This document shows, piece by piece, positions 1-11,376 of a stretch of 64,000 nucleotides of DNA (the first letter of the stretch is position 1; each line of letters opens with the position of its first letter). Origin of the DNA: Brachionus plicatilis (lineage: Eukaryota; Rotifera; Eurotatoria; Ploima; Brachionidae); the NCBI GenBank assembly GCA_010279815.1, contig QEOQ01000180.1, positions 2,487,104 through 2,551,103 of the forward strand, in the 5' to 3' direction. Made by a program: the position numbers and the translations under genes. Under the pieces are notes generated by a model. That model was not told the origin of the DNA. It was given only the letters and a program-made list of their open reading frames with translations, and made no database searches.

Positions 1-238
1 CTCAAGTCACACGTTATCACTGTATCAGAATCAAAAGTATAAATTACATCTCCTTGCACAATGTAGTTGTTCTTATTTATTTTTTTTACTTTGATTTTAA
101 CATCTTTTTGACATTCACATGAGAAGTTTAGGCTTATGTCAAAAAATTATATTGTGAATTTAATAGATAAATTTGGATTATAAAGACAAAAATTAAAAAT
201 AAGACTATTTTTATAAAAAAGCTCTTTTTCGAATGCAT
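1..238 (-). pseudogene. Truncated, frameshifted copy of the 5' end of the glycosyltransferase-like gene at 12.4-13.5 kb
   Basis: Position 1 corresponds to 13239, and the two stretches are nearly identical through the start codon (236-238 here, 13475-13477 there) and some 40 bases of 5' flank. The copy encodes the cytoplasmic tail, membrane anchor and first roughly 79 residues, then runs off the window edge. A homopolymer that is 7 T long (minus strand) in the intact gene is 6 T here, which shifts the frame around residue 32, so this copy cannot make the protein as it stands unless the base is a sequencing error. The flanks diverge soon after the 5' flank, so the duplication boundary lies near position 290. 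Whether the rest of the gene follows to the left cannot be seen. Confidence 0.8.
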
Positions 239-484
239 CTCACGGAAAAAAATTGAAAGAGTGCTTTCTTTAATTTTTTATAGATGTAAAAAAATTTTTC
301 ATCAATATTAAATAATGAACAATTTGAATTATCTTATCGTAGTTAAAGCAAAAAAAAATAAAATTTTATTAAAACGAGATTAAAATTAATTTAAAATGCA
401 CGATTTTTCTAAAATTTTAAATTTATGATTCCCAAAATAATCTACCGCATAAAATAAAAGATAAAACAAATATTAGATTGATAT
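239..484. other. AT-rich intergenic stretch
   Basis: The first 50 bases still resemble the 5' flank of the gene at 13.5 kb. The rest is AT-rich and shows no coding pattern. Confidence 0.5.
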
Positions 485-842
485 GGTAACCTAGTCTAAC
501 CGGTTGACCATATTTTTTTTATTGCTTATTTCTCACCCATTTTGTTCAAAAACTTATAAAATAGTCACCCAATTTTCCCGGATTTTTTGAGTAACCCCTT
601 TAGCTCCGCGGTTAATTATGTGAGGTCCAAAAGGGTTAAAGCGGTTAACCCGATTACACCTAAAATTGTATACAATTAGCCCGAAATTTAACCCCAAAAA
701 AAGAATTTTAACCCTTTTAAACCATTTGACATTTAGGAAAAAAATTTTTTGAATTTTTTAATAAAATTATTTAATTCATTTAATTTAATTTATTCGAAAC
801 AGAACAAAGGTGAGTTTTAACGAATTCAAAAAAAAGTAAAAG

Positions 843-960
843 TTAATCTTTACAATCATCACATAAAAATTCTTTTTTTTTTTTTTTTTTAAATTCTTTT
901 GACATACAACTAAAACAAACCCAATTTGAGCACTTTTCACAAGTCATTTTTTGCAAAAAA
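843..960 (-). pseudogene. PHD-like zinc-finger fragment
   Basis: The minus strand reads CEKCSNWVCFSC followed after a lysine run by FLCDDCKD and a stop. Paired cysteines around an aromatic NWVC core are typical of the second half of PHD-type fingers that read protein tails. The lysine run is an expanded A tract, a sign of decay. The same module recurs on the plus strand at 4.7-4.9 kb, where an AT-hook precedes it. It is probably an accessory domain of a transposon protein, an inference from its location inside a TIR element. Confidence 0.5.
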
Positions 961-1039
961 GTGCAAAAATTAGTGACTTTTTTGGTCATATTCAAATTTA
1001 ACGACATGTCGTTAAATGGTTTTAAAATATTGTGTCCAC

Positions 1040-1099
1040 CAATTACCGACATTGTCGTTAAACCTAGTATCCCATATTTAACGACAATGTCGGTAATTG
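1040..1099. repeat. Perfect 23-bp inverted repeat (hairpin)
   Basis: Arms 1040-1062 and 1077-1099 are exact reverse complements around a 14-base loop, with the core ACCGACATTGTCGTTAAA. A shorter related palindrome (ACGACATGTCGT) lies just upstream at 1001-1012. Confidence 0.8.
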
Positions 1100-1665
1100 A
1101 AGATCGTTACGTTATTAAAAAATATCGTCACTGCATTTTTATTGTCTTATTCGGTTAAATGGGTTAAATAGAATCTTATTTGGACTAATTGGGTGATTTT
1201 TTTGACTAATAGGGTTTAATCTATTTAACCTTTTAAGCCCTAAAAAAAACCCCATTAGATGAAGCCCTAAGGACATTTCCTAAAATTCCAAAAAAATTTT
1301 CTTAGATACTTTAGCATGTGCTGAATCTAACAAGCGAAATAGGTTAGATCTTAAGTATTACCTAGGGCCTTAAAGCACCCTTCTCCCGAATCACTAATTC
1401 GAGGCTTTTTCACCTAATTAGGCGTAGTCGAACTTTAAGAGAAAAAAAAGCATGTAACGATTTTTTTTTAAAATATTTCACACATATCATTCGATTTCTC
1501 TCCTCGAGTTCTACATATCAAGATATTTTTTTAGGTAGTAACTTTAAAAATGAAGGAGATATAAGGGTATTTCAAATTCGTTCACCCTTTTAACCCATAA
1601 CCCCTTTAGACTAGGTTACCATATATTTGAATTTTTTTTTTTTTTTTTCTTTTCAGCATGAGTAT

Positions 1666-1692
1666 TAAATAAATAAATAAATAAATAAATAT
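1666..1692. repeat. (AAAT)n microsatellite
   Basis: About six uninterrupted AAAT units follow a long T tract just outside the TIR element. Confidence 0.8.
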
Positions 1693-2083
1693 TTGAAATT
1701 TATGATTACGTTTATCCATTTAAAAAATTCTTTGTAAACTTATTTTTAGCGAACTTTAAAATGTTTGATTGAAGGTGTAATTGCACATTGTATTAATTTG
1801 AGTTACCAATAGATTATCTGAATTAAGTAGGAGAACAAGTATTACGATATATTAGCACATGATTGATTCTCGAATAATTTTTTAACCAATTCTCCAAATC
1901 AAAGTTAAATTACACAAACACAAAACATTTTACAAAAAATATTTTTTAAAAAAATAAATCAGCCCTTAAAATTTATTTCTAAATTTATTTGATTTCAGCT
2001 TTTCAAATATTTTTAAATTTATTTATATGTTCTTAACTCATTTTTAATTAAAAAAATTACAAAAATAACTATTATTATTTTTA

Positions 2084-3006
2084 GGGAGGTATTTAATCGA
2101 TCTCTAAAATTACTTAATCGATCACTAATATTTTTCTATCTCTTATTTTACTAAATACCCTTAACTTATATTTGTTAATCTGTCTCCTAAATTAAATAAA
2201 ACAGCAACTAATTTTACTTAAATTATCTCTTATTTTTATTTATTAAATTGATTTAAAAAAAAAGAATTATAAAAAATTTCAAAAAATTTCAAAAAATTTC
2301 AAATAAAATAATATCTTATAAGTTTACGTTTACGATACTGAGCTAGGTAGTTATACAATTGCTTCTCAGTTGGAACTTGTAAATCGGTATTGATATTTTT
2401 TTTTTTTTTTTTCTATTTCCTCCTCGATGTTATTTAGAAGGACAAGCGGTAATTGAACACCTTTTTCTAGTAAGTCCTCTATATATTCCTTGGTCTCTTT
2501 GTTAATACCATGCCCAGTGTTGGCAATCTAACCAGTCTTTGGAGGCTTCTTGATCGTCAAATGTTCTCTCATAGATCCAGTTCTTCCTGGTTCTTTTCTT
2601 TTTATTGGATTCTTAAACCTCGTCTTCAGATTCTGATTCAGAAGGTACATAGTCATCAACTACTCGATACTCACTATCAGACATTTCAGTACTTTGAAAA
2701 AACTTAGATCACTTTAGATCATCTTCAAATATCCACAAAAAAAAACTCTCACATGAGATAAATAAATTAAATCAAGAGATAATTTCAACTGTTCATTAAT
2801 TAAGTTAAGAGCTATATTCATCATAATCATACTCATCTTCAGTAAATTTAGTGACAAAAAAACTCAGGATACATAAATATTTATTTTTAGAGACAGTTAA
2901 TTAATCATATTAATCGAATAAATAAAATTATAGATAGAAAAAATAAAATAATATATTTTGTTAAGTGATCGTTTAAGTAATGTAAGAGATCGATTAATAA
3001 TACCCC
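2084..3006. mobile_element. Mutator-like element (MULE) remnant with 9-bp target duplication
   Basis: The direct repeat TTATTTTTA lies at 2075-2083 and 3007-3015. Both ends begin with a G run then GTATT, and continue as imperfect inverted repeats of some 50 bp containing AATCGATCTCT and CGATCACT. A 9-bp duplication with long TIRs is the hallmark of Mutator-like elements, and the interior encodes what looks like the start of a MULE transposase on the minus strand. At 923 bp it is an internally deleted copy. Confidence 0.75.
2325..2684 (-). pseudogene. MULE transposase N-terminal fragment
   Basis: Read from the ATG at 2682-2684 the frame opens with an acidic MSDSEYRVVDDYVPSESE segment, then KNWIYERTFDDQEA, then GINKETKEYIEDLLEKG and a glutamate-rich stretch. 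The W-F-EA spacing followed by a GIN..TK..I..L...G block is what I recall of the DNA-binding region before the DDE core in animal MULE transposases with FLYWCH-like fingers. At least two in-frame stops and a long A tract show it is dead. The DDE core is missing. The assignment comes from remembered patterns plus the surrounding 9-bp target duplication. Confidence 0.5.
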
Positions 3007-3374
3007 TTATTTTTATACTCACCTTCATTCGATTAATTAAATATTTTCCAGCATAAAGCTAAATCATTCAAATTTTTAGATATGTATTTTTTCAAAAATT
3101 AGCTAGATGAAAAAGTTAATTTCACTTTTTCCATTATGTTGTATCAATTGATAACTGCTTTATCTATACCGTAAATTCTCTTGATATGGCTTAATCAAAC
3201 ATTTCCATTATTTTTCAATAACTTTTATAAGATTCTCATTTGTAAATATTTTTTGTCTTTTTATCTTTATATTTGGTACTTGTGGTTCAGTATTTAATCA
3301 TGAGTAATGTGACTACTACTTTTCCTAAAAAATTAAAAATATTTAGACTTTTCTTTTTTTACTTAAAATAAAGT

Positions 3375-4419
3375 CAGAGCTGGTTAAAAACAAGTCTTAG
3401 GTCAAGTCCAATCCGGATCTAAAATTTTCTTTTATTTTAAAGCAAGGACTTGGAATTTAAATTTTAGTGACATCAACTTAAACTGGCCCACCACAATAGC
3501 TACTAGTGTTGGGAACCGTACAAACGGCCATTGATGCGGCCAAAAATTTATTAAACCGCGAACAAGACCCCCTAGACGGACGGTTATAAAGGTGGACGGC
3601 CACTTTGGCGGCCAGGCCGGCGGCCAAAAATTTGGACCGCTGAGTTGGCCGGCCAAAACATAGACGGACGGCCAAATGTACGGCCAAACTTAAAACGGAC
3701 GGCCACTTTGGCGGTCAGAAAAAATCAGCGGTAAAAAATTTATGGGAAAAAGTTTTTGATGTTCTTTTAAGTTTTTAATTTAAAGAAACGAAAAATTTTC
3801 AAATATTACATACAAATCTCTTAACCTTAATCTAGAAAAAAAAATTCAAAAATTTAGCTTTTTCAAGAAAAATTATTTTTTTTTTAAATATTTGGCATTT
3901 TCTATTAAAAAAAAATTTTGCCAATTTTCTTACTCTTAAGGAAATTTTTTTCGATGATATGGTTTTATCGTCATCCGTCTTTGATTTGGCCGGCCAACTT
4001 CGCAGTCCTAATTTTTGGCCGCCGGTATGGCCGCCAAAGTGGCCGTCCGTCTATGTTTTGGCCGGCCAACTTCGCGGTCCAAATTTTTGGCCGCCGCCCA
4101 ACACTAATAGCTACGAGAACGGCGAAAAATTCGTTTGGCCGTGATCATGACTGCATGGAATGGTAAAAATACAGATATAAATTTTGACTTGAGAATGAAT
4201 TTGACTTGAACAGAATTTGTGTCTTTGAAACAACTCTTAATTTTCTTTAGATAAAAAAAATTTAAAATATTTATAAATTTTTAGGAAAAGTAGAAATCTA
4301 GGCTAAAAAAAAATTAAATTTTTGTCTTGACTTCAATAAATAAAAATTAAAAGTTAAAAAATTCAATGATCTTAATTTTAGTGACTTTGACTTTAACTTG
4401 GAATTTTTAAGCAACTCTG
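3375..4419. repeat. Older AAGTC-rich repeat unit into which a hAT-type element inserted
   Basis: Both outer ends read CAGAG(C/T)TG(G/C)TTAAAA as inverted repeats (3375 onward, and ending at 4419), and both flanks are rich in AAGTCA, GACTTG and ACTTGGAATTT. Related sequence occurs near 45.0, 46.0 and 59.96 kb. No clean target duplication is visible, so it is either an old element or a fortuitous pair of ends. Confidence 0.3.
3504..4106. mobile_element. GC-rich foldback hAT-type MITE with 8-bp target duplication
   Basis: The element begins TAGTGTTGGG and ends CCCAACACTA, and ATAGCTAC is duplicated exactly at 3496-3503 and 4107-4114. An 8-bp duplication with TAGTG-type ends is characteristic of hAT elements. 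The subterminal regions are strikingly GC-rich and palindromic, built from GGCCGGCC, GGCGGCC and GGACGGCC blocks. The right half has two copies of a module starting at GGCCGGCC (3988 and 4060, 72 bp apart), mirrored by inverted copies in the left half. The centre (about 3725-3960) is AT-rich. Open frames across it are only the translated repeat, so it is non-autonomous. Confidence 0.85.
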
Positions 4420-4604
4420 AATTTAGTTTTATTAAAAATATTATTTTTTAGATATTTTGGTCTAATTTTTGCCAAAGACATGCTTTAAGAAAACTCGATT
4501 AAAACCGAGTTTTTATTTCAAACAATAAAAAAAAGCAAATTGATTAAAAATAAGCTTAAAATGTCACAGAACAAAGAAATCCAATCTAAATAAAAAAATT
4601 ATAC

Positions 4605-5110
4605 TGTTCAAAATCTAAAAGACGCAATCAGTGATGTAAATAGTAATAAGCTAACTAAGAACAAGAAAAGGAAGAGGACGACCACGAAAGCTTGTTGAAA
4701 GCAAATTAACACCAGATTAAAATGATAACTTATCAGAATCCGAAATATTGTGTAGCTCATGTGAAACAAAGATGGCTGAAGAGAAAGAGAACACGTCAAA
4801 ATGGTTATCTTTTGAAAAGTGCTCAAATTGGGTATGTTTTAGTCGTTTGCCAAAATAATTAAAAAAAAACAAAAAAAGAATTTTTATGTGATGATTGTAA
4901 AGATTAAATCTTCCTTTTTTTAGACTTCTTTGAAACTCACTCTTGTTTTGTTTTGAGTAAATTAAATTAAATAAATTAAATAATTTTATAAGAAAATTCA
5001 AAAATTTTCTTCTTAAATAAATCAAATGGGTTAAAAGGATTAAAATTCTGTTTTTGGAGTTAAATTTTTGGGCAATTAAACACAATTTTGAACCTTTTGA
5101 GCCTAACATA
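4605..5110 (+). pseudogene. Transposon-derived AT-hook plus PHD-like finger fragment
   Basis: Reading the plus strand with frame breaks gives KRKRGRPRK (an AT-hook, minor-groove DNA binding), about 20 residues later NLSESEILCSSCETKMAEE, then KCSNWVCFS, a lysine-rich stretch and a frameshifted match to the terminal LCDDCKD. Paired cysteines in that spacing fit a PHD-like finger. Stops near 4704 and 4857 disable it. The 3' flank to about 5110 aligns in reverse with the left part of the element at 485-1620, so both come from one family; this copy keeps the AT-hook the other has lost. Confidence 0.5.
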
Positions 5111-5845
5111 ATTAATACGGGCTGTTCCGAATGAATCGACAGCTTTCGAACTTCATTCCTAATATATTTTTTAAATAAAAATAAAAAAGCTTAAACTTTT
5201 TGAATTTGTTACTATAAATAAATGTTATAAGATAAAATTGGATTATTTAAAAAAAAAAGTTTATAATATTTTTTAGTACAACAGTTAATGAATATAGTTA
5301 AAAATATAATAAAAGGAACTTGTTTTTGATATTTAAAAAAGCTAAATTTGTTAAACAAAACAATTAGAAAAAATATCAAAATAATTTTGAAAAGTATCAT
5401 TTTTTTATAATTAAAACTCAGCATTAGTGATGGATTGGGACAGAGCAGTCCAATAAACGGGCGTTTACTCGCGGTTTTGTGCCTGTTTAACAACCGTTTA
5501 AATTTAAACGGCTGGTCTTTGAAACCGTCCCAATTTTGGTGCGAGGACATTAACCTGTTTAGTAAGCGTTTAAATTTAAATAATTTATTAGAAATAAATT
5601 TTTAAATACTTTTTAAAAAACCTTAATTCTGGTCTCCAAGGCTGATGAGAATGATCCAAACATGGCTAACCAATTTATCGAAAATGAACATGAACAATAC
5701 TGAAACTCTAAAAATTTTCATATTAACATATCAATATCATCTAATAAAAAACTACAAATTGAGCACTTGGCTATTAAGCTTGACATTGACTTAATTGTTT
5801 AAATGAAGCTTTTTTAAACCACAACAAAAATTTAAAAAAGGGGCG
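5111..5845. other. Non-coding; possible worn TIR at 5420-5560
   Basis: A slightly GC-richer patch near 5420-5560 has TTAGTGATGGATTGGGAC at its left and repeated CGTTTAAATTTAAA motifs, suggestive of a worn element end. No partner end was found and no coding pattern is seen. Confidence 0.3.
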
Positions 5846-5849
5846 GTGG

Positions 5850-8800
5850 AGCAGAATAGCTGACATGATAAGTGATTATCAACCTACACTTACAATACTC
5901 GCAAACTTTTTGCAAAAAAATCAAAGAAATTCATGGATAATATTGAATGGTCACACTTCAGAGAAATATAAAAAAAAAAAACTATTTTCTTTCAAATTAG
6001 GTCAAAAGAGGAGAGGTACGAACAATATTTTATTAAAAACAATTATTCAACAATTCAAAAATTAGTTATTTCAACTAATTTTTCAACGACAGGACTATTC
6101 GATTATTCAGCTTTACAGGGTAATAATTCAGAATAAATTTGTTAAGATCTCTCTTTTCGTCTTATTAAGCGGATTGCCTAAACCGGGGATGCGCCATTCA
6201 ATCCCCAGTTTGTTTAAAGTTAAAAACCATTAATTGACAATATTTGACGAAAATGTGTTGAACAAGTCTTGAAGGTACCATCAAAATGCCATCTTGAAGC
6301 ATTTCCTAGAAGTTTCATCCCATTTGGTTGCATGAATATCAAAATACGATGGTCATTATCTTCATTATCTAATTAATAACAGGACTCATAATTAATGATG
6401 GCATTAGCATCATTGATTTGTAGGTCTTGTACGCTTTTTGGATCAATAAGCTATGTTTTCTTTCTTTGGTATCTAAAAAAACTAAAAAAACTAAGAAAAG
6501 AGCAAGTTATTTTTGTGAACACTTTTTCATCAAAACTAAAAATGTCTGTTGTAAGCCTTTTCAAGAAATATTTGATCAGACCTCCGCTTTCTCTTTCTTT
6601 AAGTGTTTTCAGCTCGTAATGACAATGACTTTGTTTTTTAGCATTGGCTTTCAAATTATAGAGGCATGATTCCTTGTTCTATGTTTAAGCTTAACTCTTT
6701 TTTATTTAAACTGACCCTTTTTATATTTTAAGAAAGTGATTGTAATTGTTTGAATAAAAATAATCAAATCATAAGATTCTTTTATTTTTATTAGATCTTT
6801 AACGTTTACATGATTTGGGTGACAGCAGTAAAAGCTTATAAATTTGGAAAAAGAAAAGTCTTCTTTAGCTTAGTAGTTTTGTTGTTATCATTGAAAAAAA
6901 ATAAAAATATGAAGTTTTTAGTAATATTAAGTCATATGATAGACTGTCGGATCCTTAAGTATTTACCAAAAACGTTCAATTTGAATGTTTGAATGGGATG
7001 ATGACAAGTAACTTTCTTTCTCACCATTCTTATTGTGTTGAAAAAATGAACGAGATTATGAATTAGAATGTTACAAAAAGAAACCTATTTTAAATGAATC
7101 ACTTTCCCAATTTACATTTGCACTCCAAGACTTGTTGACTATGAATATGTCTACTCTTGATGAAAATGAACGAACTTTGTTGCTTAAAGGTCAACTTAGA
7201 TCTAATCTTACAGAACATATACGTGCAATTATTCAATTTAACACTGAGAAGAGCTGGGATGAATTGAATTGTTCGGATCATGCTTTTCATAATTTTCGTG
7301 CAAACCAGGACTCTGGATGAAATTTGATAATGATGAAATAAGAATGGAACAATTTAGACAGAAATCAATTACTCAAAAATATTTTCAAACAGTTAAAAAT
7401 ACCCCAAGCCATCAACGAAGTAATAGAGAAGTATTTAAATGAGATGTTAGAAATGAAATGTTAGACTTAATTGAAACAAGTTAAAAGCTCATGGTGTTCG
7501 CCTATAATGTAAGTGAAACAAACTTTTTGTGATGGTAAAACAAATAACCGTTTTTTAGCATTAGTATTTTTAAGTGTAATGGATATTGTTTTCAATAGAC
7601 TAACGTGTACATGTAAATTTATTATATTTATTAAGATTTTACGAACGTTTATTCGCCTAATTATGACGAACACTTAGAACTTTTAAAGGAAGATCTGGAA
7701 AGAGTTATAACTGCATGACTGAAGCTGAAGCCGAAAAAATGCATTTTCGCGTCAGATGATTTGTGGTTTGTGGTCACTCCTATTGTATAAAATCACACAA
7801 GCACAAAGTTTATGATTTAAAAGCAATAAATGCTATAGAATTTCCTTAAACACCAAGAGAAATGATAAGATTCTTAAGGGCAGTTAATTTTTTTTAAAGT
7901 TTTTGTTTGCCTTTGTTATTTTTTCAACGATTTTAGTCGAATTGCACTCCCTTACAAATTTAAATCAAAAGAAAAGTCGAGTGGTCACATGAGGCTTTTA
8001 GTGAGCTTAAAAATTGTTTAATGTCTTAGCCAGATCTGTCGCACCCAGACTTCACGAAACTTTTTATCAAAATGTGTTATGCTTCATCACTTGCAATTGG
8101 TGCGGTGATTGGTCAAGTGAGAGAAAAGTGCAATAACTTTTTTTTTTTGTAATTATATATGCAAGTCGTCACTTGGCTAGGGCTGAAGATAACTATTCGG
8201 ATAAAGATCGTGAACTTTTATTTTTTTATTTTGCATCAAAGATATTGACAAAAACTAAGTTCCAGAGTTGAATTTGACCAAGCTGCAATTTATTTCATGT
8301 ATTTATTGGGAAACTGTACAAAAATCGAATATTGTATGACCTGAAAGATTGGTTAGAGATGGTCGCAATAATAGCAATAATTCAATTATTGGTTGAGAAA
8401 AACGAATGAAAAAAATTGGTTTAAAATAAAGGATTTTTTACTCATTGAGCATGTTACTCTCAAGGTTGAAGTTGATTGAAATTCATGTTTCTTTTACCGG
8501 AAAACAGATTGAAACATTGCTGAAAAATATCATGAATCACCATTGGCTGGCCACCGTAAGTATGAGAAGCCTTTTGAAAAACCTAGTTAAAAGTATTTTT
8601 GGATGTGCATACAGACGCAAACCAAAGAACTTTTCCAAAGTTGTTTATTGTGCTGAGTAAAGAATGATGGAAATAAGATAAACAGAGTTCCTTTGAAATC
8701 GATTGTAGTAAAACAGCTCTTGAGGTTGGAAGGTGCTTGGTCCATTTAAACAAACATAAGGTGTTTTTTTATATATTATAATAGCTTTTTACTATTTTAC

Positions 8801-9300
8801 CTAGTTTGAGATTGCTAATGCAACCAGGAATTTTACTGCATTAGCGACATCTTAATTCTTGTTAAGAAATAATTTGTTCTTTGGTATGATTCGGACAATT
8901 ATTCATTATGGAATGAACTTTAAATCAAGAGTATTTAAAGAACTGTGTGTACCATTTTTACTTAAAGGGTAAAAATGGTCAACTCGAAAATTTTCAATCT
9001 AGCTGGAAGACTTTTTTGACCGGTGTGTCATAAATTCAATGGACATCAAAGTAGTTGTTAGTTTTCATTATTAATCGAAGAAACAAAAAAGTTGAATTAA
9101 AATCATATTATCATCGTAATTTATGACCATACAAGATTCCAAATGAGTTGAACTTTAGGCTAAAATCGAATATTGGTGGCTCCTAAATTACTTTTCATTA
9201 CAATCAAAAAGTTAATACCAAGACAAGGTATTTCGTAAAATTACGCTAATAAGAAAGAAAAAAGCAAAGACCTGTACCAAAGAAATAAATTCACACAAAT
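5850..9300 (+). mobile_element. Degenerate Ty3/Gypsy retrotransposon (gag-pol remnant)
   Basis: Conserved Gypsy blocks occur in the right order, with stops and frameshifts throughout. Gag-like segments lie at 5860-6240 (IEWSHFRE; LSGLPKPGMRHSI) and 7130-7320 (LDENERTLLLKGQL). Reverse transcriptase follows at 7480-7960: SSWCSPIM, then KTPREMIRFLRAVNFF and FSRIALPLTNL. RNase H is at 7980-8260: WSHEAFSELKNCL, LAIGAVIGQ and ASRHLARAEDNYSDKDREL. The integrase zinc finger is at 8515-8650: YHESPLAGHRKYEKP, then the CLLC pair. A weak integrase core and tail follow (FKSRVFKEL near 8920). No LTRs were recognised and no intact domain remains, so it is long dead. Confidence 0.75.
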
Positions 9301-9589
9301 ATTAATCCAATTGATTTAATCAACTAATTGATTTTTAAAACTTTAAGTGAAAGTAATATAGAGGGCAAGCGAAAGTTACAGAAAACCAATTTGTGGTTCA
9401 TGTTGAAACCGAAACTATTCCAGAACAAGTCGGGGTCAAAATGGTGGTCAACTCATAGAATGATGAAGATGAGGGGTTTCTCGACGTAAATCAAATAACT
9501 AAATATGTTAGCCAATATAAAGAACTACTTAGATCCTTAAAATTATATGAATTTATAATTAAAGAAAGAGTCTTCATCTAAATCACCGG

Positions 9590-9770
9590 ACTTTAAAATG
9601 CTTTGGAATGAATAAAGAATTAAATTAGAAAAAAGAAAGTTAAAAGGGAATAAAACATTGTGAAAGCTATTTTTAAATTTCAAAAGACAATTACTCCAAA
9701 TAAATTTCAATCTTATATTAATCATTTGGAAAATGTAATTTTAATAAATCTTGAAAGAAAATATTCAATA
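9590..9770 (+). pseudogene. Possible transposase C-terminal scrap
   Basis: One frame reads KTITPNKFQSYINHLENV. The pattern TIT-P-YI-HL resembles the C-terminal tail of some animal DDE transposases of the Tc1 type. The frame is short and broken upstream. Family identity rests on memory alone. Confidence 0.25.
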
Positions 9771-9789
9771 TCTAATTTTATATTAAAAA

Positions 9790-9990
9790 TTTTATTTTAA
9801 AATTACGATGATTGGTAAAATCATTAATTATTTCTAAAGCAACTAGTGCATGGTATCGACACATAATGTATCCAGCGGAAGAAAAAAGTCTTTCAGATGG
9901 AGTGCTAGTTGCCTGAACACATAAAATTCATTTGGCAATCTTTGATAAAATAGGAAACTTTTTTGATTTTTCTTTCCAGAATTTTAAAAC
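9790..9990 (-). pseudogene. hAT transposase C-terminal dimerisation domain remnant
   Basis: The minus strand reads KFPILSKIAK, a stop, ILCVQATSTPSERLFSSAGY, then HALVALEIINDF. The block ATS.PSER.FS.AG is the diagnostic hAT dimerisation motif (hATC), normally at the C-terminus of hAT transposases, so class is secure. The internal stop and the lack of a recognisable DDE or BED region upstream show it is a fragment. It lies 440 bp from a hAT-type foldback element, but nothing proves that this transposase family mobilised it. Confidence 0.8.
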
Positions 9991-10430
9991 ATCAATATGA
10001 TCTTCTATACTAAATGAATTATATTCACTTATCTACTGCCTAATTGAATAATTTGACCCGAATGTTTCACTTAAAACATTAAAATCAAAAATTTGAAGAG
10101 AATTTTTGACAGGAATAGGGGTTGTATTATCTGCATCGGTTGATTTTCACATAAATTTTTTCGGCAAGAATAATCTTTTATACAATTCTTTACTATTGAT
10201 ATAAATTTTTTTCGACTCTTTATGCGAAAATCTAGGGAATTTTTTTTGCCTATAATTCAAAATATTGTAATTTTAATTTTTTGTTTTTATTTTTTTATGA
10301 GTTAAAATTATCGAATTATTCGATATTTTATTTTAATATTGATAAAATAAGATAAAGAAACATGGCTTTATATTGCGAGTAACGAGACGTTAACTTTTTT
10401 TAAAAAAATTTTATTTATAAAATTTATTAT

Positions 10431-11193
10431 TAGTGTTGAGGACCGGTCGAGAAGCCACGTGGCCGGCCAGAAAAAAAAATGGCATAGACCGTGGCCAGCC
10501 GTGCTAGCGGCCGGTTCATTTAACGATCAATGACCGTGGCTGGCCAGCCAAGCCGCGACCAACTGACAGACTGACCGTGAAATGGCCGGCAGACCGTGTG
10601 CAGACTGGCCAGCCACAAAACGGTCCAAAAAAAAATTTTACCTAGATTTTAAAAAGAAAAAATTTATAGGCATTAAAAGTAGCATTTATTATTTATCAAA
10701 TTTTTGGATTAGGTAATTTTTAATTATTAACCCTAATCTTTTCGATATTTTTCAAAAATCATTAAATTATATATATAAATTTAGAATTCGGAATTTTATA
10801 AAGTTTTTTATTAAGGAATATTTTAATAAATTAAAAAATTAAATTAATAAAAATTGATGATGAAAATCTATTTTTTTTAATCTTTATTTTTTTTATTTTC
10901 TTTCGACAAATTTTCATAAATTAATCCAAACAAATTATTTAAAATAAAATTCTTAAAATAAAATCAAATTTAATTTTTTTTTAAATTTTAAATAAATGCT
11001 ACTAGTTTAATGCCTATAGTATTTTTTTAAGCAGCGAAGTAAATTTTTTTTTTTTGAACGGTGAAGTGGCCGGGATGGTCAGCCGTTTATCGGCCTTTCA
11101 GTTGGCCGGCCACTTCACGGTCGGTCTGTCTGGTAAATTCACGGACAAAATAGGCCTTTTAAAGTCCGGCCGTAGGCCGGCGGCCTTACACTA
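10431..11193. mobile_element. GC-rich foldback hAT-type MITE with 8-bp target duplication (second copy)
   Basis: TTTATTAT is duplicated exactly at 10423-10430 and 11194-11201. The ends read TAGTGTTGAGG and GGCCTTACACTA, an imperfect TAGTGT-type terminal repeat. GC-rich GGCCGGCC/GGCCAGCC-laden arms flank an AT-rich centre (about 10630-11050), the same architecture as the copy at 3504-4106, with diverged sequence. It encodes no protein. Confidence 0.8.
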
Positions 11194-11376
11194 TTTATTA
11201 TTAAATTCAATTTTTTTTTCTTCGCTCATCTTAACTGTTTTTTTTTTGAATATTTTATTATTCAATATATCCATTTATCGTTTTAAATAAAAAAATAATT
11301 TAAAAAAATATTTTAGGTATTATATGCATAAATATAAAATGTTGCGTTCTTCTAGAAATACCAAGTAATTTTATTT

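Larger units (their letters stand above)
485..1620. mobile_element. DNA transposon remnant with 15-bp perfect TIRs, carrying a zinc-finger fragment
   Basis: The ends GGTAACCTAGTCTAA (485-499) and its reverse complement (1606-1620) match perfectly. They are flanked by ATAT on both sides, which may be a target duplication or an extension of the repeat, since ATAT is self-complementary. The interior has many GGTTAA/TTAACC stretches and a minus-strand fragment of a PHD-like zinc finger. Its left third resembles 4.8-5.1 kb in reverse orientation. The superfamily is not assignable. Confidence 0.6.

Noticed and set aside
485..1620. GGTTAA/TTAACCC-rich words as possible telomere-like repeats
   Set aside because: They are irregularly spaced, not in tandem, and lie inside a TIR-bounded element.
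3432..4166. Several open frames over the GC-rich element
   Set aside because: They translate repeated GGCCGGCC modules (FWPPAWPP-like peptides) of a non-autonomous foldback element.
7132..7320. 62-codon frame as a stand-alone gene
   Set aside because: It is a gag-like remnant in order with downstream Gypsy reverse transcriptase, RNase H and integrase blocks.
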